Shown: positions 15,987 through 24,747, counted from the stretch's first letter. The stretch: DNA of 40,177 nucleotides from an uncultured Mucilaginibacter sp. (GCF_946481715.1 NZ_CAMLOV010000034.1:1-40177), one strand, 5' to 3'. Made by a program: numbers and translations. The notes: a model not told the origin generated them from the letters alone.

Positions 15987-16637
15987 TTATTTTATGGCTT
16001 CAAATTTTACTACCAGTTCCCAGCGCTTTTTGTTTTCTACCAGCTTAAACATCGGGTCGGCACTGTCGTTAAATTCGCAGCGGCGGATGTTGGTAAAGCC
16101 GGCATCGCGCAGCTCTTTCTCAGTCGATTCCCAATCCCAAAGCCAAAGGTGCTCCAGGTAACCAAACAAGTGCTTGGTTACGGCCATAAAATTGCGTGGC
16201 CGTACTTCTACGCCCATCATCATTCGTTTTATCAGGGTTATAGATGCTTCAGGGTCTTTTTTTACGTCTTTATCATTGATGTAATCGCGAACCAATACTT
16301 CCAGGTCGGGCATAATGATGCGGAAGATACCGCCCGGTTTCAGCATTTTATAGGTGTTGCGCAAAGCGATACGGAAATGCTCCAGCGACATATGCTCCAG
16401 CACGTGCGAGCAATACGCGCCATCAACTGTACCATCTTTGATGCCCGGCAGCCCCTCGGTAATATCACCGAATTGAACGTTCTTATCAAACCTTTGCCCG
16501 AGGCTGCTTTTTAATATCGCGCCTAAAATTGGCGTTTTCTGGATCCTTAACGTTGGCGAAACATCAAAATTCTTCCACTCGGGCGGGGCAGCCTGGCCGC
16601 AGCCATAATGCACGTATATTTTTTCTTCGATTGGCAT
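15987..16637 (-). CDS. SAM-dependent class I methyltransferase
   Basis: 216 residues with a class I methyltransferase fold. The SAM-binding loop is HYGCGQAAPPEWKNFD at the N-terminus, the acidic strand end gives GDITEGLP, and the characteristic CSHVLEHMSLEHF and MLKPGGIFRIIMPDLE follow. The overall form resembles the Methyltransf_11 proteins often placed with glycosyltransferases of surface polysaccharides. It is divergent from a glycosyltransferase, which favours a sugar or lipid substrate. That substrate is an inference. Confidence 0.85.
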   Translation of the reverse strand: MPIEEKIYVHYGCGQAAPPEWKNFDVSPTLRIQKTPILGAILKSSLGQRFDKNVQFGDITEGLPGIKDGTVDGAYCSHVLEHMSLEHFRIALRNTYKMLKPGGIFRIIMPDLEVLVRDYINDKDVKKDPEASITLIKRMMMGVEVRPRNFMAVTKHLFGYLEHLWLWDWESTEKELRDAGFTNIRRCEFNDSADPMFKLVENKKRWELVVKFEAIK

Positions 16638-16806
16638 TTTTAAGATTAAACTATCCGGTTTTCCGTTATAAATAAAAGCGGTGTAAATTACCGTTTTAAA
16701 GATAAGCGATTTTAATATTTAATGCCGAAGTTTTAAACCATATTGAGGGCAATACACGTATAAGTTGTTAATAATATCATTAGTTTAGCAAAAAACAAAT
16801 ACCGGC

Positions 16807-18015
16807 ATGCTATCCAACCGTAATATACTGTGCATAAGCGGCACCGAATGGCATGGCAACTACATAAAAGCGGTGGTTGAGCTGATGAAAGTTTTATCGG
16901 CAGGCAACAAAGTTTTGTTTGTAGAGAACGCCTACACCTACAAGGATGCCATTGCGGGTGTAAAAGACAAAAACAAAGTAGATTATGTACAGGCCCTGGG
17001 GCTAAAAAGCCGCATCAGCCAAATACACCCCGAGCATGGCGGCACGGTGCATATCCTCACCCCACCGCTGGCATTCCCTGTAAGTTTTTTACCGCCGGGC
17101 AAGGTTCACCAGGCTATGTTAAATTACAATGGCTGGCAGCTGCGCCGTAGCATACGCAAGGCCTTAAAGCAGCTTGATATGAACCACGAGCTTATCAACT
17201 TTGTATCGTTTAACCCGGGCATGGGCCTGCAAACGGGGCGCAGGTTTAACGAGAAAACACTCATTTACCATTGTTACGACGAAATTAAAGGCGCAGGCCT
17301 CTGGCTGAGTAAACACGGCATAAAGCTGGAGCAAATGTTCATGAAAATGGTGGATGCGGTTATCGTAACCTCAAAAGGCTTATACACCAGTAAATGTGCA
17401 GAAACCAAACGCTGTTATATAGTACACAATGCCGTTAAGGCCTCGCTTTTTCGCCAGGGTTTTAACCCCGTTGTTAGCCCCGATAAAAAGATAATTGGCT
17501 ACGTAGGCAGTGTGGACGACAGGTTGGATTACGACATACTTCAATACCTGTTTACGCAAATGCCCGATGCTACTTTCACCTTTGTTGGCCGGATAATGAG
17601 CGAGCGGGGCGAGGCTATCCTTAAAAAATACAACAACGTAAAGCTGGAAGGTGCCAAAACACCAGAACTGCTGCCCGCTTACTCCAAAGACTTCTCTGTG
17701 GGGATAATTCCTTTTATAAAGGATGATTTTACGCGGGGCATTTACCCCATGAAGATAAACGAGTACCTGGCCGCCGGCTTGCCCGTGGTAAGTACCGATT
17801 TTAGCGACTTGTCGGATTTTGAGGAGATCATCAAGATATCGGATAACAAAGAGGGTTTCCTGAAATATATTTTGGAAGAAATAAACACAGATACTACCGC
17901 CAAGCGCGAAAGCCGGCTGGCCATGGCCGAAGGCAACACTTGGGGCAAACGCGCCGACGAACTTTCTGAGGTGATAGAAAAGGTGGAGAAAGAACTGTAT
18001 CCCGCCAAACCCTGA
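16807..18015 (+). CDS. Glycosyltransferase, GT-B fold (family 1/4-like)
   Basis: 402 residues. The C-terminal Rossmann half (about 225-380) has the donor-site pattern IIGYVGSVDDRLDYD, ATFTFVGRIMSE, LLPAYSKDFSVGIIPF and the acidic MKINEYLAAGLPVVSTDF, as in retaining GT4-type enzymes. The N-terminal half begins ILCISGTEWHGNYIKA. It is probably a cytosolic enzyme that adds a sugar to a lipid-linked or surface glycan; donor and acceptor cannot be read. The Crp/Fnr gene begins eight bases after its stop, suggesting cotranscription. Confidence 0.85.
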   Translation: MLSNRNILCISGTEWHGNYIKAVVELMKVLSAGNKVLFVENAYTYKDAIAGVKDKNKVDYVQALGLKSRISQIHPEHGGTVHILTPPLAFPVSFLPPGKVHQAMLNYNGWQLRRSIRKALKQLDMNHELINFVSFNPGMGLQTGRRFNEKTLIYHCYDEIKGAGLWLSKHGIKLEQMFMKMVDAVIVTSKGLYTSKCAETKRCYIVHNAVKASLFRQGFNPVVSPDKKIIGYVGSVDDRLDYDILQYLFTQMPDATFTFVGRIMSERGEAILKKYNNVKLEGAKTPELLPAYSKDFSVGIIPFIKDDFTRGIYPMKINEYLAAGLPVVSTDFSDLSDFEEIIKISDNKEGFLKYILEEINTDTTAKRESRLAMAEGNTWGKRADELSEVIEKVEKELYPAKP

Positions 18016-18023
18016 GCCCCCTA

Positions 18024-18590
18024 ATGCCCGAAGTATTAAAGCGGTACCTTAGCCACAACGCCAGCATCGGCGATACGGAGCTTGATATCATTGCCGGCCA
18101 TTTTAAACCGCTAAAGGCCAAACGCGGTACCCTTTTATGCAGCCAGGGCGAAATTTGCAACAAGCTTTACTTTATTAACAAAGGCAGCCTTCGGGTTTAT
18201 TACCTGTCAGAGCAGGGGCAGGAGCGTACGCGGTTTTTTGCCTTTGAGGGGATGGTGGCAACTTCGCTTGCGGGTTTTGTATCGGCCGAACCCTCGTTCG
18301 AGTTTGTGGAGGTATTGGAGGCTGCCGAACTGCTGGCCATTACCCGTGCCGATTTTTTTAAACTAACGGAGGAGTTTACATCCTTTAAGGATTTTTATTG
18401 CCGCCTGCTGGAATCGGCCTACATCCACAACAACCACCGGCTGGAAAGTACCGTAATGCTTACGGCGATAGAACGGTACCGGCAACTGCTGGCTCAAAAC
18501 CCGCGGGTTGTACAGCGCCTGCCAAATAAGATCGTTGCCTCATACCTCGATATCAGCCCCGAAACCTTAAGCCGCCTAAAATCCGTATGA
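18024..18590 (+). CDS. Crp/Fnr-family transcriptional regulator
   Basis: 188 residues. The cyclic-nucleotide-binding-type beta barrel spans about 10-125 (KRGTLLCSQGEICNKLYFIN, KGSLRVYYLSEQGQERTRFF), and the helical hinge reaches 150. A short C-terminal HTH ends at LPNKIVASYLDISPETLSRL. There is no N-terminal cysteine cluster, so it is not an oxygen-sensing Fnr. The cAMP-contact Arg-Ser/Thr pair is not evident, as is common in Bacteroidota members. The wing after the HTH is truncated relative to E. coli Crp, a usual feature of this subgroup. Confidence 0.88.
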   Translation: MPEVLKRYLSHNASIGDTELDIIAGHFKPLKAKRGTLLCSQGEICNKLYFINKGSLRVYYLSEQGQERTRFFAFEGMVATSLAGFVSAEPSFEFVEVLEAAELLAITRADFFKLTEEFTSFKDFYCRLLESAYIHNNHRLESTVMLTAIERYRQLLAQNPRVVQRLPNKIVASYLDISPETLSRLKSV

Positions 18591-18656
18591 TTTTATTGAC
18601 CTGCATCAATGCGCAGCAAGTTGCGCCGGGCTATCCTTGTTAAAAATTATTTAACC

Positions 18657-19304
18657 ATGAATTTCGACCCGGAAAACAAAGTAGTAAAATTATGCGCCCA
18701 AGGCATGCAGGCAGAGGCTGAAGGTAAAATTGAAGAAGCAAACGCCCGCTTTAAGCAAGCCTGGGAGGCTGCCACAGATGATTTTGAGCGCTTCACCGCA
18801 GCCCACTATTGCGCCCGCAACCAACCCGACCCATTAGTAAACCTGCAGTGGAATTTGGATGCGCTGAAATATGCCGATGCCGTTAATGAGGAGTCGCTGA
18901 AAGGGCACTACCCCTCGCTGTACCTCAACATCGCCAAATCGTACGAAACGCTGGCAGACCTCGCCACCGCCGCCGCCTATTACCAGTTGGCTGCCGACAA
19001 CGCCATACACTTGCCTGAAGGCGGCTACGGCAATATGCTAAAAGCCGGCATAGCTGATGGCTTAAAACGCACCGGGATAAGGCCCTTCAGCAATTCGGTT
19101 TTGGATGAACTGATAAACGCCTGGTGCGAGCGAAAAGACCTGCGCCCGTTATCGCTGGTGCTACCTGCCTACCTGCAATGCATGGGTACGGAAGGCGATA
19201 TCAATAAACTTATAACTGCCCTGAGCTATTTAAGTGCAACGAGATGCCTTGGCGCGGAAGAGCAGGGGAAGGTGGAGGGGGTGATAACAGAGCTCGCGGG
19301 TTGA
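18657..19304 (+). CDS. TPR-like conserved protein, unknown function
   Basis: 215 residues from the ATG at 18657. An in-frame ATG at 18609 adds 16 residues (MRSKLRRAILVKNYLT) that do not resemble the family start, so I chose MNFDPENKVVKLCAQGM. The protein is helical and TPR-like: GKIEEANARFKQAWEAA, then YPSLYLNIAKSYETLADLA with AAAYYQLAADNA. Close relatives are often labelled rRNA adenine methyltransferase, but I see no SAM-binding motif, so that label is not supported. It follows the Crp/Fnr gene by 66 bases. Confidence 0.75.
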   Translation: MNFDPENKVVKLCAQGMQAEAEGKIEEANARFKQAWEAATDDFERFTAAHYCARNQPDPLVNLQWNLDALKYADAVNEESLKGHYPSLYLNIAKSYETLADLATAAAYYQLAADNAIHLPEGGYGNMLKAGIADGLKRTGIRPFSNSVLDELINAWCERKDLRPLSLVLPAYLQCMGTEGDINKLITALSYLSATRCLGAEEQGKVEGVITELAG

Positions 19305-19326
19305 TTGCCGCCTGTCCTACCCCCAA

Positions 19327-19421
19327 CGTCATTGCGAGGTACGAAGCAATCTCCCGATAAGCAGAGCGGCTTGCAAAGCGGAACGTCCTGCGTAGAGATT
19401 GCTTCGTACCTCGCAATGACG
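19327..19421. repeat. Interspersed repeat with 27-base perfect inverted arms
   Basis: Arms 19327-19353 and 19395-19421 are exact reverse complements (core TTGCGAGGTACGAAGCAAT) around a 41-base centre. The left arm recurs at 5621 with one mismatch. It lies between the convergent TPR-like gene and the second transglutaminase gene. Confidence 0.8.
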
Positions 19422-19432
19422 ACGATGTAAAC

Positions 19433-19490
19433 TCGGTGAAATCATTGCAAAAAGATCGGTGTAATCGGGGAGTTAAAATCGGTGTAATCC
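19433..19490. repeat. Three 23-base-period units TCGGTGnAATC
   Basis: The motif TCGGTGAAATC/TCGGTGTAATC starts at 19433, 19456 and 19479, an exact 23-base spacing. It directly follows the 27-base-arm palindrome and ends just before the stop of the second transglutaminase gene. A related, more decayed set lies at 9992-10048 in the opposite orientation. Confidence 0.55.
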
Positions 19491-19494
19491 CAAC

Positions 19495-20343
19495 CTACAG
19501 ATACGTTACCCCGTCAAATATCGACCGTGTATAATAAATTGGCTTAAAAGCTTCTTCATCTACAAACTCGCAGGCGGCGCGGATATTGGTACAGAAAACG
19601 TCACCGAAAATACTGGCAATGGCGGCATCGGCGGCATCGCGGCCGGTCGCTATTTTAACCAGCCCGTTTAGCGGTATCAGCCTTGTAGCATCAAAAAGCA
19701 CCCAATCGCCACCCAAATAGGCTTCAAAACAGGCATGGAAATCGGGCGGGTTTAGCTGATAAGCATAACCGGTAAAATAACGGGCGGGTATGGTCAAGGC
19801 GCGGCAAAGGGCTATCCCCAGGTGCGCAAAATCGCGGCAAACACCGGCTTGCTGGGTAACGGTATCGTAAGCAGATGTTTCTGAATTGGTGAAACCGCTC
19901 AGGTACTCCACGTTTTTATATATCCAGTCGGTAATGGCAAACACCTGCTCAAACGAGGTGCTTATTTTTCCGAAGGTGTTATTGGCCAAACGGTACAGCT
20001 TGTCCGACTGGCAATACCTGCTTGGGTTAAGGTACGGCAATACCGATGCATCAAACTTGGCAACGGGTATCTCCTCCACGTTAGAGTGGTCTTTCACCTC
20101 GTAGTAATTATCTACAATAGCCTCATACTTTATATTGATGAGCCCGGTTTCCGGGATATCCAGCCGGGCAAAACGGTTCTCGCCGTTCATGGCGTTCAGT
20201 TCTTCAATTTTTATGTAAGGGGAGATCAGCAGCGTCTCGTTCAGTACGGTTTGGTGTGCTGTACGTAGTGCGTGTATGTTTAGTATTAAGGTGCTCGGCG
20301 CCTTCACTTCATATTCCAACTCCGCCGATACTTTAAATTTCAT
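19495..20343 (-). CDS. Transglutaminase-like cysteine protease, second of the operon
   Basis: 282 residues of the transglutaminase superfamily. A beta-rich N-terminal domain precedes the papain-like core with catalytic C169 (QQAGVCRDFAHL), H203 (DFHACFEAYL) and D218 (WVLFDATRL). Bacterial members generally act as peptidases or amidases rather than cross-linkers. It is the last gene of the Anbu operon, four bases after the Anbu stop. It is clearly diverged from the other transglutaminase at 21098: it is shorter and has FHAC in place of the usual THAW around the histidine. A role in processing ATP-grasp products is inferred from the conserved neighbourhood. Confidence 0.9.
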   Translation of the reverse strand: MKFKVSAELEYEVKAPSTLILNIHALRTAHQTVLNETLLISPYIKIEELNAMNGENRFARLDIPETGLINIKYEAIVDNYYEVKDHSNVEEIPVAKFDASVLPYLNPSRYCQSDKLYRLANNTFGKISTSFEQVFAITDWIYKNVEYLSGFTNSETSAYDTVTQQAGVCRDFAHLGIALCRALTIPARYFTGYAYQLNPPDFHACFEAYLGGDWVLFDATRLIPLNGLVKIATGRDAADAAIASIFGDVFCTNIRAACEFVDEEAFKPIYYTRSIFDGVTYL

Positions 20344-20347
20344 TGTG

Positions 20348-21070
20348 CTATTTTGGTAATTTTTTAAACGCTTTGTCCATCCATTCGCCCGGTATATTTA
20401 TCAGGGCATTTTTTAATTCTTCGTCCCACTGGGCAGATATATCCGCCATATCGCGCTGCGTATAACGCTGCTCTACCAGTTCAAATGTGCCCCTTTTATA
20501 CAGCGCCACATCTATAGGGAAGTCTACATTATTACTGCTTACCCGCGTGCTGTCAAAAGAGAGGAAACCGGCCTTTAAAGCCAGTTTCATGTCTGAATCT
20601 TCATTCAATATACGGTTAAGTATGGCCTTGCCATGCCCCGAGTTGCCTATCACTACAAACGGTGCGCCAAGCCCAAGTTCCACCCAGTTCCCCTCGGGGT
20701 AAAGCAAAAATAATTTGTGTTCGTCGTCGTCGCGTAGCTGCCCGCCAATTATAGTGTGCAAGTCAAACTTAAAGCCATTCTTCTCCAATGTTTCACGGTC
20801 CTCATCAGCAACACGCCGCACTTGCTGCCCGAAGGCGTTTACAGCCTGGTAAAGTTTGCTAAATTCTTCGGTCTCCAGCAGCTCATCAAAATAAACAAGG
20901 GCCTTATCCCTTACGCTGCGCAGCCCGCTGGTCATCACAAACAACGAGTAATGCTCTTTTTGAATAATGGTGATCTTCTTCTTAACTGTCGTATCTGTAC
21001 CGGTGGTGATACGGGTATCGGCTATAGCTACTAATCCTTCTTTAACCTTAATTCCTAAGCAGTAAGTCAT
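20348..21070 (-). CDS. Anbu-type proteasome-like peptidase
   Basis: 240 residues of the Ntn-hydrolase proteasome family, matching Anbu (ancestral beta subunit) rather than HslV. The sequence starts MTYCLGIKVKEGLVAIADTR, so removal of Met exposes a nucleophilic Thr2. D18 and a lysine around K32 (KKKI) complete the expected triad. FVVIGNSGHGKAILNR and DFPIDVALYKRG match the later beta-subunit core. No propeptide is present. It lies between two transglutaminase genes, with gaps of 27 and 4 bases. Known Anbu proteins form open or ring assemblies with weak or undetermined substrates; here a role in trimming peptides made by the ATP-grasp partner is an inference. Confidence 0.9.
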   Translation of the reverse strand: MTYCLGIKVKEGLVAIADTRITTGTDTTVKKKITIIQKEHYSLFVMTSGLRSVRDKALVYFDELLETEEFSKLYQAVNAFGQQVRRVADEDRETLEKNGFKFDLHTIIGGQLRDDDEHKLFLLYPEGNWVELGLGAPFVVIGNSGHGKAILNRILNEDSDMKLALKAGFLSFDSTRVSSNNVDFPIDVALYKRGTFELVEQRYTQRDMADISAQWDEELKNALINIPGEWMDKAFKKLPK

Positions 21071-21097
21071 CCTAAAAAAATATATTTATAATCCCGT

Positions 21098-22081
21098 TTA
21101 TTGCTGCTGCTGTTGTTGCTGCTGCTGAATTATTTCCATATACCTTTCGTAACTGTTGCGCGATGCAGTTTTTGGTTCGGCTACCGGAAATGTTGAAACG
21201 GTAAATATATCTTTTTCTTGCGGTAAATAGGTCTCATCCTGGTAACCTACCGAAACCGATACCTCCAGTATATGCCTTGCCGAGCCTTTGTAAACGCCCT
21301 TAACCGGCGAGCAATCGCTAAAATTGCGGCCTACGGCCAGGCGTACGTGCATTTCGTTGGCTACGCAGTTATTGGTAGGGTCTAAACCCAGCCATCCATA
21401 TCCGGGCAGGTAAGCTTCTGCCCAGGCGTGGGTTGCGCCTTCTCCGCGCATGCCATCGCGGTTGGGGCAAATGTAACCGCTTACATAGCGGGCAGGTATG
21501 CCTACCAGGCGCAGCATCACCATTAGTATGTGGGCAAAATCCTGGCAAACGCCGGCTTTAAGCGCCCATATCTCGTCCAGCGTAGTTTCTACAGTGGTTA
21601 CGCCTTTTATGTATTCAAAATTTTTGTAAACGTATTCGGTAAATTTTAAGGCTGCACGGTATGGGGTATCGTTGGTTTGGCGCTCGCCCTCTACAATCGG
21701 GAACAGTTCGCTCAGCCCTTCAAAATATTCCTGTTTTAAGAAATCTATGTATGGTACAATGTATTTAATGCTGTATAATTCATCCCATTGTGCTATCGAA
21801 TCCACCTCATCGGTTGGCAAAGGCCGCGGGTGCGTGTTTACCAATACCTGCGAATTGATCACCAGTATATTATGCGGTTCGGTATAGGTAAAGCTGCCTA
21901 CCTCGTTGCCATAATAATCTACATAAGTATCTATTTGCGGGTGCCCGGTAATATTAAGGTCGTGGTTTAAAACATCCTGGTAGATATCTACAATAGGGAA
22001 TAGGATGATCTTATTGGCACTGTCTCTAACCAGGTTATCATACGAATATTTGGTAATGTGCTGTATCTTAAATTCGGGCAT
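21098..22081 (-). CDS. Transglutaminase-like protein with C-terminal poly-Gln tail
   Basis: 327 residues: the bacterial transglutaminase N-terminal beta domain (1-90, IQHITKYSYDNLVRDSANKI), then the core with C179 (KAGVCQDFAHILM), H218 (GATHAWAEAYLPGYGW) and D234 (LGLDPTNN). The final residues 319-327 are nine glutamines encoded by mixed CAG/CAA codons, outside the catalytic domain. This is the canonical operon transglutaminase that accompanies ATP-grasp and alpha-E genes. It is 27 bases upstream of Anbu and about 100 bases downstream of the alpha-E gene. Confidence 0.92.
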   Translation of the reverse strand: MPEFKIQHITKYSYDNLVRDSANKIILFPIVDIYQDVLNHDLNITGHPQIDTYVDYYGNEVGSFTYTEPHNILVINSQVLVNTHPRPLPTDEVDSIAQWDELYSIKYIVPYIDFLKQEYFEGLSELFPIVEGERQTNDTPYRAALKFTEYVYKNFEYIKGVTTVETTLDEIWALKAGVCQDFAHILMVMLRLVGIPARYVSGYICPNRDGMRGEGATHAWAEAYLPGYGWLGLDPTNNCVANEMHVRLAVGRNFSDCSPVKGVYKGSARHILEVSVSVGYQDETYLPQEKDIFTVSTFPVAEPKTASRNSYERYMEIIQQQQQQQQQ

Positions 22082-22115
22082 GGCTTATCAATGTTTTAAT
22101 TTGACGATTTGGAAA

Positions 22116-22152
22116 TTTGAAAATGGAGCACCGGAATACGTGCATTTTCAAA
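22116..22152. repeat. Inverted repeat TTTGAAAATG...CATTTTCAAA
   Basis: Ten-base perfect arms (22116-22125, 22143-22152) lie in the gap between the alpha-E and transglutaminase genes, flanked by further AATTTGAA-like sequence. It resembles short intergenic repeats of Bacteroidota and could form a processing hairpin within the operon transcript. Confidence 0.5.
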
Positions 22153-22185
22153 CCTTCAAATTATCTCATTTTTGAATTCAATTAG

Positions 22186-23121
22186 TTAGGAGTTTGCAAA
22201 GTAGTATTCGTTTAGCGAATTACCAATTTTATACAGGTCATCTTTTATTAATGTTAAAAATTGGTGCAAACCCTGGTTGGTAATGCTTTTTACCGAACTG
22301 TATTTGATATTGCTTTGCAGCCGGCCTACCTGGAAGGATATCTCGCGGTAATCATTCACATTGCTGTTGTTCTTCAGCCTGTCGAAATACCGCTGGATGT
22401 TGTTTACCGAATAAATAACCGAGCGCGGAAAATCATTGTTTAATATGATTTGCTCTATCACGTTCTGCGCCTCCAGCCCGTCGCGGTAGGTTTTAAGGTA
22501 CAGCTCGTATCCGCCTATAGATAAAAGCAAGTGTTTCCAGTAAGTAATATCGGTTAATAAAGTTGGGTTGCTGTTGGTTGGCTTGTATTTTATATCGAGG
22601 ATATCAATCGACTGGATGGCCCGCTCCAAATACTTGCCAATATTCATAAAGCTGCGCCCCTGCCCGCGCTCCATAGTTATCTCCGCGGTGCCGTAGTATA
22701 GCATTACCTGTTTAATTATAACATCCAGCACCGTTATCGGGTCTTCCCGTTGCAGGCGGATGTCCAGCTTAGGATCTTTTACAGTGTGGTAGTACTCATT
22801 AAGGCATTGCCATAAATCCTTGGGGATATGCTCCTGTACGCTGCGGGCGTTTTCGCGGGCGAAGGTGATGATGTTAAGGATGGAATTTTGGTTGCTTTTA
22901 TCAGTAACCATATAGCGCAAAACAGCACGGCTATCGTTGCCCAGCTTTTCTTCCAGTTCTTCGTCCAGCCCCGAAAAAATACGGATAACCGGCGCCCAGG
23001 TAAACCCTTCGGTAGAATCCTGCGAGGAATTATAGTTTATTTTCAGCATCCTCAGGATACCATCGCTCCGTTCTATATAACGGCTTAACCAATAAAAACT
23101 TGCTGCTACCCTGCTTAACAT
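22186..23121 (-). CDS. Alpha-E domain protein
   Basis: 311 residues, predominantly helical, starting MLSRVAASFYWLSRYIERSD. This is the hallmark N-terminus of alpha-E proteins, where the acidic and Arg residues recur (AENxxR-like ISRYIERS). Further blocks are GRSFMNIGKYLERAIQSID and VIYSVNNIQRYF. The family almost always occurs with circularly permuted ATP-grasp and transglutaminase genes, and its molecular role is unknown. It lies 165 bases downstream of the ATP-grasp gene; that gap holds degenerate ATTTCGGATTT repeats. Confidence 0.92.
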   Translation of the reverse strand: MLSRVAASFYWLSRYIERSDGILRMLKINYNSSQDSTEGFTWAPVIRIFSGLDEELEEKLGNDSRAVLRYMVTDKSNQNSILNIITFARENARSVQEHIPKDLWQCLNEYYHTVKDPKLDIRLQREDPITVLDVIIKQVMLYYGTAEITMERGQGRSFMNIGKYLERAIQSIDILDIKYKPTNSNPTLLTDITYWKHLLLSIGGYELYLKTYRDGLEAQNVIEQIILNNDFPRSVIYSVNNIQRYFDRLKNNSNVNDYREISFQVGRLQSNIKYSSVKSITNQGLHQFLTLIKDDLYKIGNSLNEYYFANS

Positions 23122-23129
23122 AATTTCTC

Positions 23130-23175
23130 TATTTCGGATTTCGAATGTTCGATTTCGGATTTATTTTTAATGTCG
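23130..23175. repeat. Short direct repeats of ATTTCGGATTT
   Basis: The gap between the alpha-E and ATP-grasp genes contains two copies of ATTTCGGATTT with an intervening TTCGAA palindrome. The remainder of the gap is T-rich and shows no gene. Confidence 0.4.
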
Positions 23176-23286
23176 ATTTTTTTATTTCTAATATTTGATA
23201 GTTCGAATAACATCTCTTTTTCCTGATTGTAGCGTATGTTTCTTTCTTGGTTCTTGATTCTCACAGTCTTGCTTCTATCCCCCGCC

Positions 23287-24747
23287 TCACGGTGTTGGCG
23301 GGCTCAATACCCATGTGTCCTTACTGCCGCCACCCTGCGAGCTGTTTACTACCAGCGAGCCCTCGGTTAGGGCCACGCGGGTTAGGCCGCCCGGCACAAT
23401 CTCTATCCCATCCGGGCCGCAAAGGGCGTAAGGCCGCAGGTCTATACGCCTTGGCTGTAATAGGCCGCCTATATAGCACGGGGCTGCCGAGAGGCTTATG
23501 GTTGGCTGCGCAATAAAGTTGCGCGGGTCCTTCATTATCTCCAGCTTATACTCTTCAATTTCCTCTTCGGTTGATGCATGGCCCATTAGCATACCATAGC
23601 CACCGCTGCCATTGGTTTTCTTCACCACCATATTATTGATGTTTTTAAAAACATGCTCCCGTTCGTCGGCATTGCTGAGGCGGTGGGTGGGTACGTTCTT
23701 TAAAATAGGCTCCTGGTTAAGGTAATACCTTATCATATCGGGCACATAAATATAGGTGGCCTTATCATCGGCCACGCCGTTGCCTATTGCATTTACAATG
23801 GCTACGTTGCCTTTGCGGTAAGCGCCCATCAGCCCGGCCACGCCCAATACGCTGTTGGGGTTAAATACCAGGGGATCTAAAAACTCATCATCCACCCGGC
23901 GGTATATTACATCTATCTGCTGCAGCCCGGTAGTGGTTTTCATGTACACCTTGTGGTTGTTCACTACAAGGTCGCGCCCTTCTACCAGTTCCACGCCCAT
24001 TAAGCGGGCAAGGGTGGTATGCTCAAAATAAGCCGAATTGTATATACCCGGACTAAGCAAAACGATAGTAGGGCTGCTTATTTGCCTTGGCGATAGCGAA
24101 AGCAGGTTTTTATAAAGGATGGACGGGTACTCGGTAACGCTGCGTACGTTGCAGTTTGGCAACAAGTCCGGAAACAGGCGCTTGGTTATCTCGCGGTTTT
24201 CCAGCATGTAGCTTACGCCCGATGGTGTGCGCAGGTTATCTTCCAGCACGTAAAAAGTACCATCGTGGTCGCGTATCAAATCTATGCCGGCAATATGTAC
24301 ATAAACATCATAAGGCACATCCAGCTGGTACATCTCTCGCAGGAAATGCGGGCAGGAGTAAATGATATCTATAGGTACTATACCGTCCTTAATGATGAAC
24401 TGGTTATGGTAAATATCTTTAAGGAATAAATTGAGGGCGGTAAGGCGCTGTTTGATGCCACGCTCCACAAACTCCCATTCGTCGGCCGTGATGATGCGGG
24501 GGATAATATCGAAAGGGAAAATTTTCTCGATGCCCTCGCCGCTATTGTAAACGGTAAAGGTGATGCCCTGGGTCATGAACAGCCTTTTAGCCAACTCCTC
24601 TTTTTTATTGAGGTCGTCGGGCGATTCTTTCCCTAAATATTCTATCACTTTCTGATAATGGCTGCGAACGATGCTGTTTTCGTTGTACATTTCGTCCCAT
24701 ACGCCATTTATTAGATTGTATTTGTCAAAATGCTGCGCTTCGTACAT
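23287..24747 (-). CDS. Circularly permuted ATP-grasp ligase
   Basis: 486 residues of the circularly permuted type 2 ATP-grasp family, enzymes thought to join amino acids or peptides with ATP. Visible blocks are the N-terminal YNLINGVWDEMY, FPFDIIPRIITADEWEFVERG and IVPIDIIYSCPHFLREM. The nucleotide-site region is DHDGTFYVLEDNLRTPSGVSY, and VYRRVDDEFLDPL and VVKKTNGSGGYGMLMG match the second half. The end is RPYALCGPDGIEIVPGGLTR with a Ser/Gly-rich close. It is the first gene of the five-gene Anbu operon. A purine-rich AAGAGGGAG lies just upstream of the ATG and may serve as an unusually strong ribosome-binding site for this phylum. The product it makes is unknown. Confidence 0.93.
   Translation of the reverse strand: MYEAQHFDKYNLINGVWDEMYNENSIVRSHYQKVIEYLGKESPDDLNKKEELAKRLFMTQGITFTVYNSGEGIEKIFPFDIIPRIITADEWEFVERGIKQRLTALNLFLKDIYHNQFIIKDGIVPIDIIYSCPHFLREMYQLDVPYDVYVHIAGIDLIRDHDGTFYVLEDNLRTPSGVSYMLENREITKRLFPDLLPNCNVRSVTEYPSILYKNLLSLSPRQISSPTIVLLSPGIYNSAYFEHTTLARLMGVELVEGRDLVVNNHKVYMKTTTGLQQIDVIYRRVDDEFLDPLVFNPNSVLGVAGLMGAYRKGNVAIVNAIGNGVADDKATYIYVPDMIRYYLNQEPILKNVPTHRLSNADEREHVFKNINNMVVKKTNGSGGYGMLMGHASTEEEIEEYKLEIMKDPRNFIAQPTISLSAAPCYIGGLLQPRRIDLRPYALCGPDGIEIVPGGLTRVALTEGSLVVNSSQGGGSKDTWVLSPPTP

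Noticed and set aside
15978..16514. Rightward 178-codon frame
   Set aside because: It is antisense to the methyltransferase with its SAM-binding motifs.
19327..19421. Possible CRISPR or attachment site
   Set aside because: There is only a single inverted pair with no regularly spaced spacers and no cas, integrase or tRNA gene; it fits a miniature interspersed repeat.
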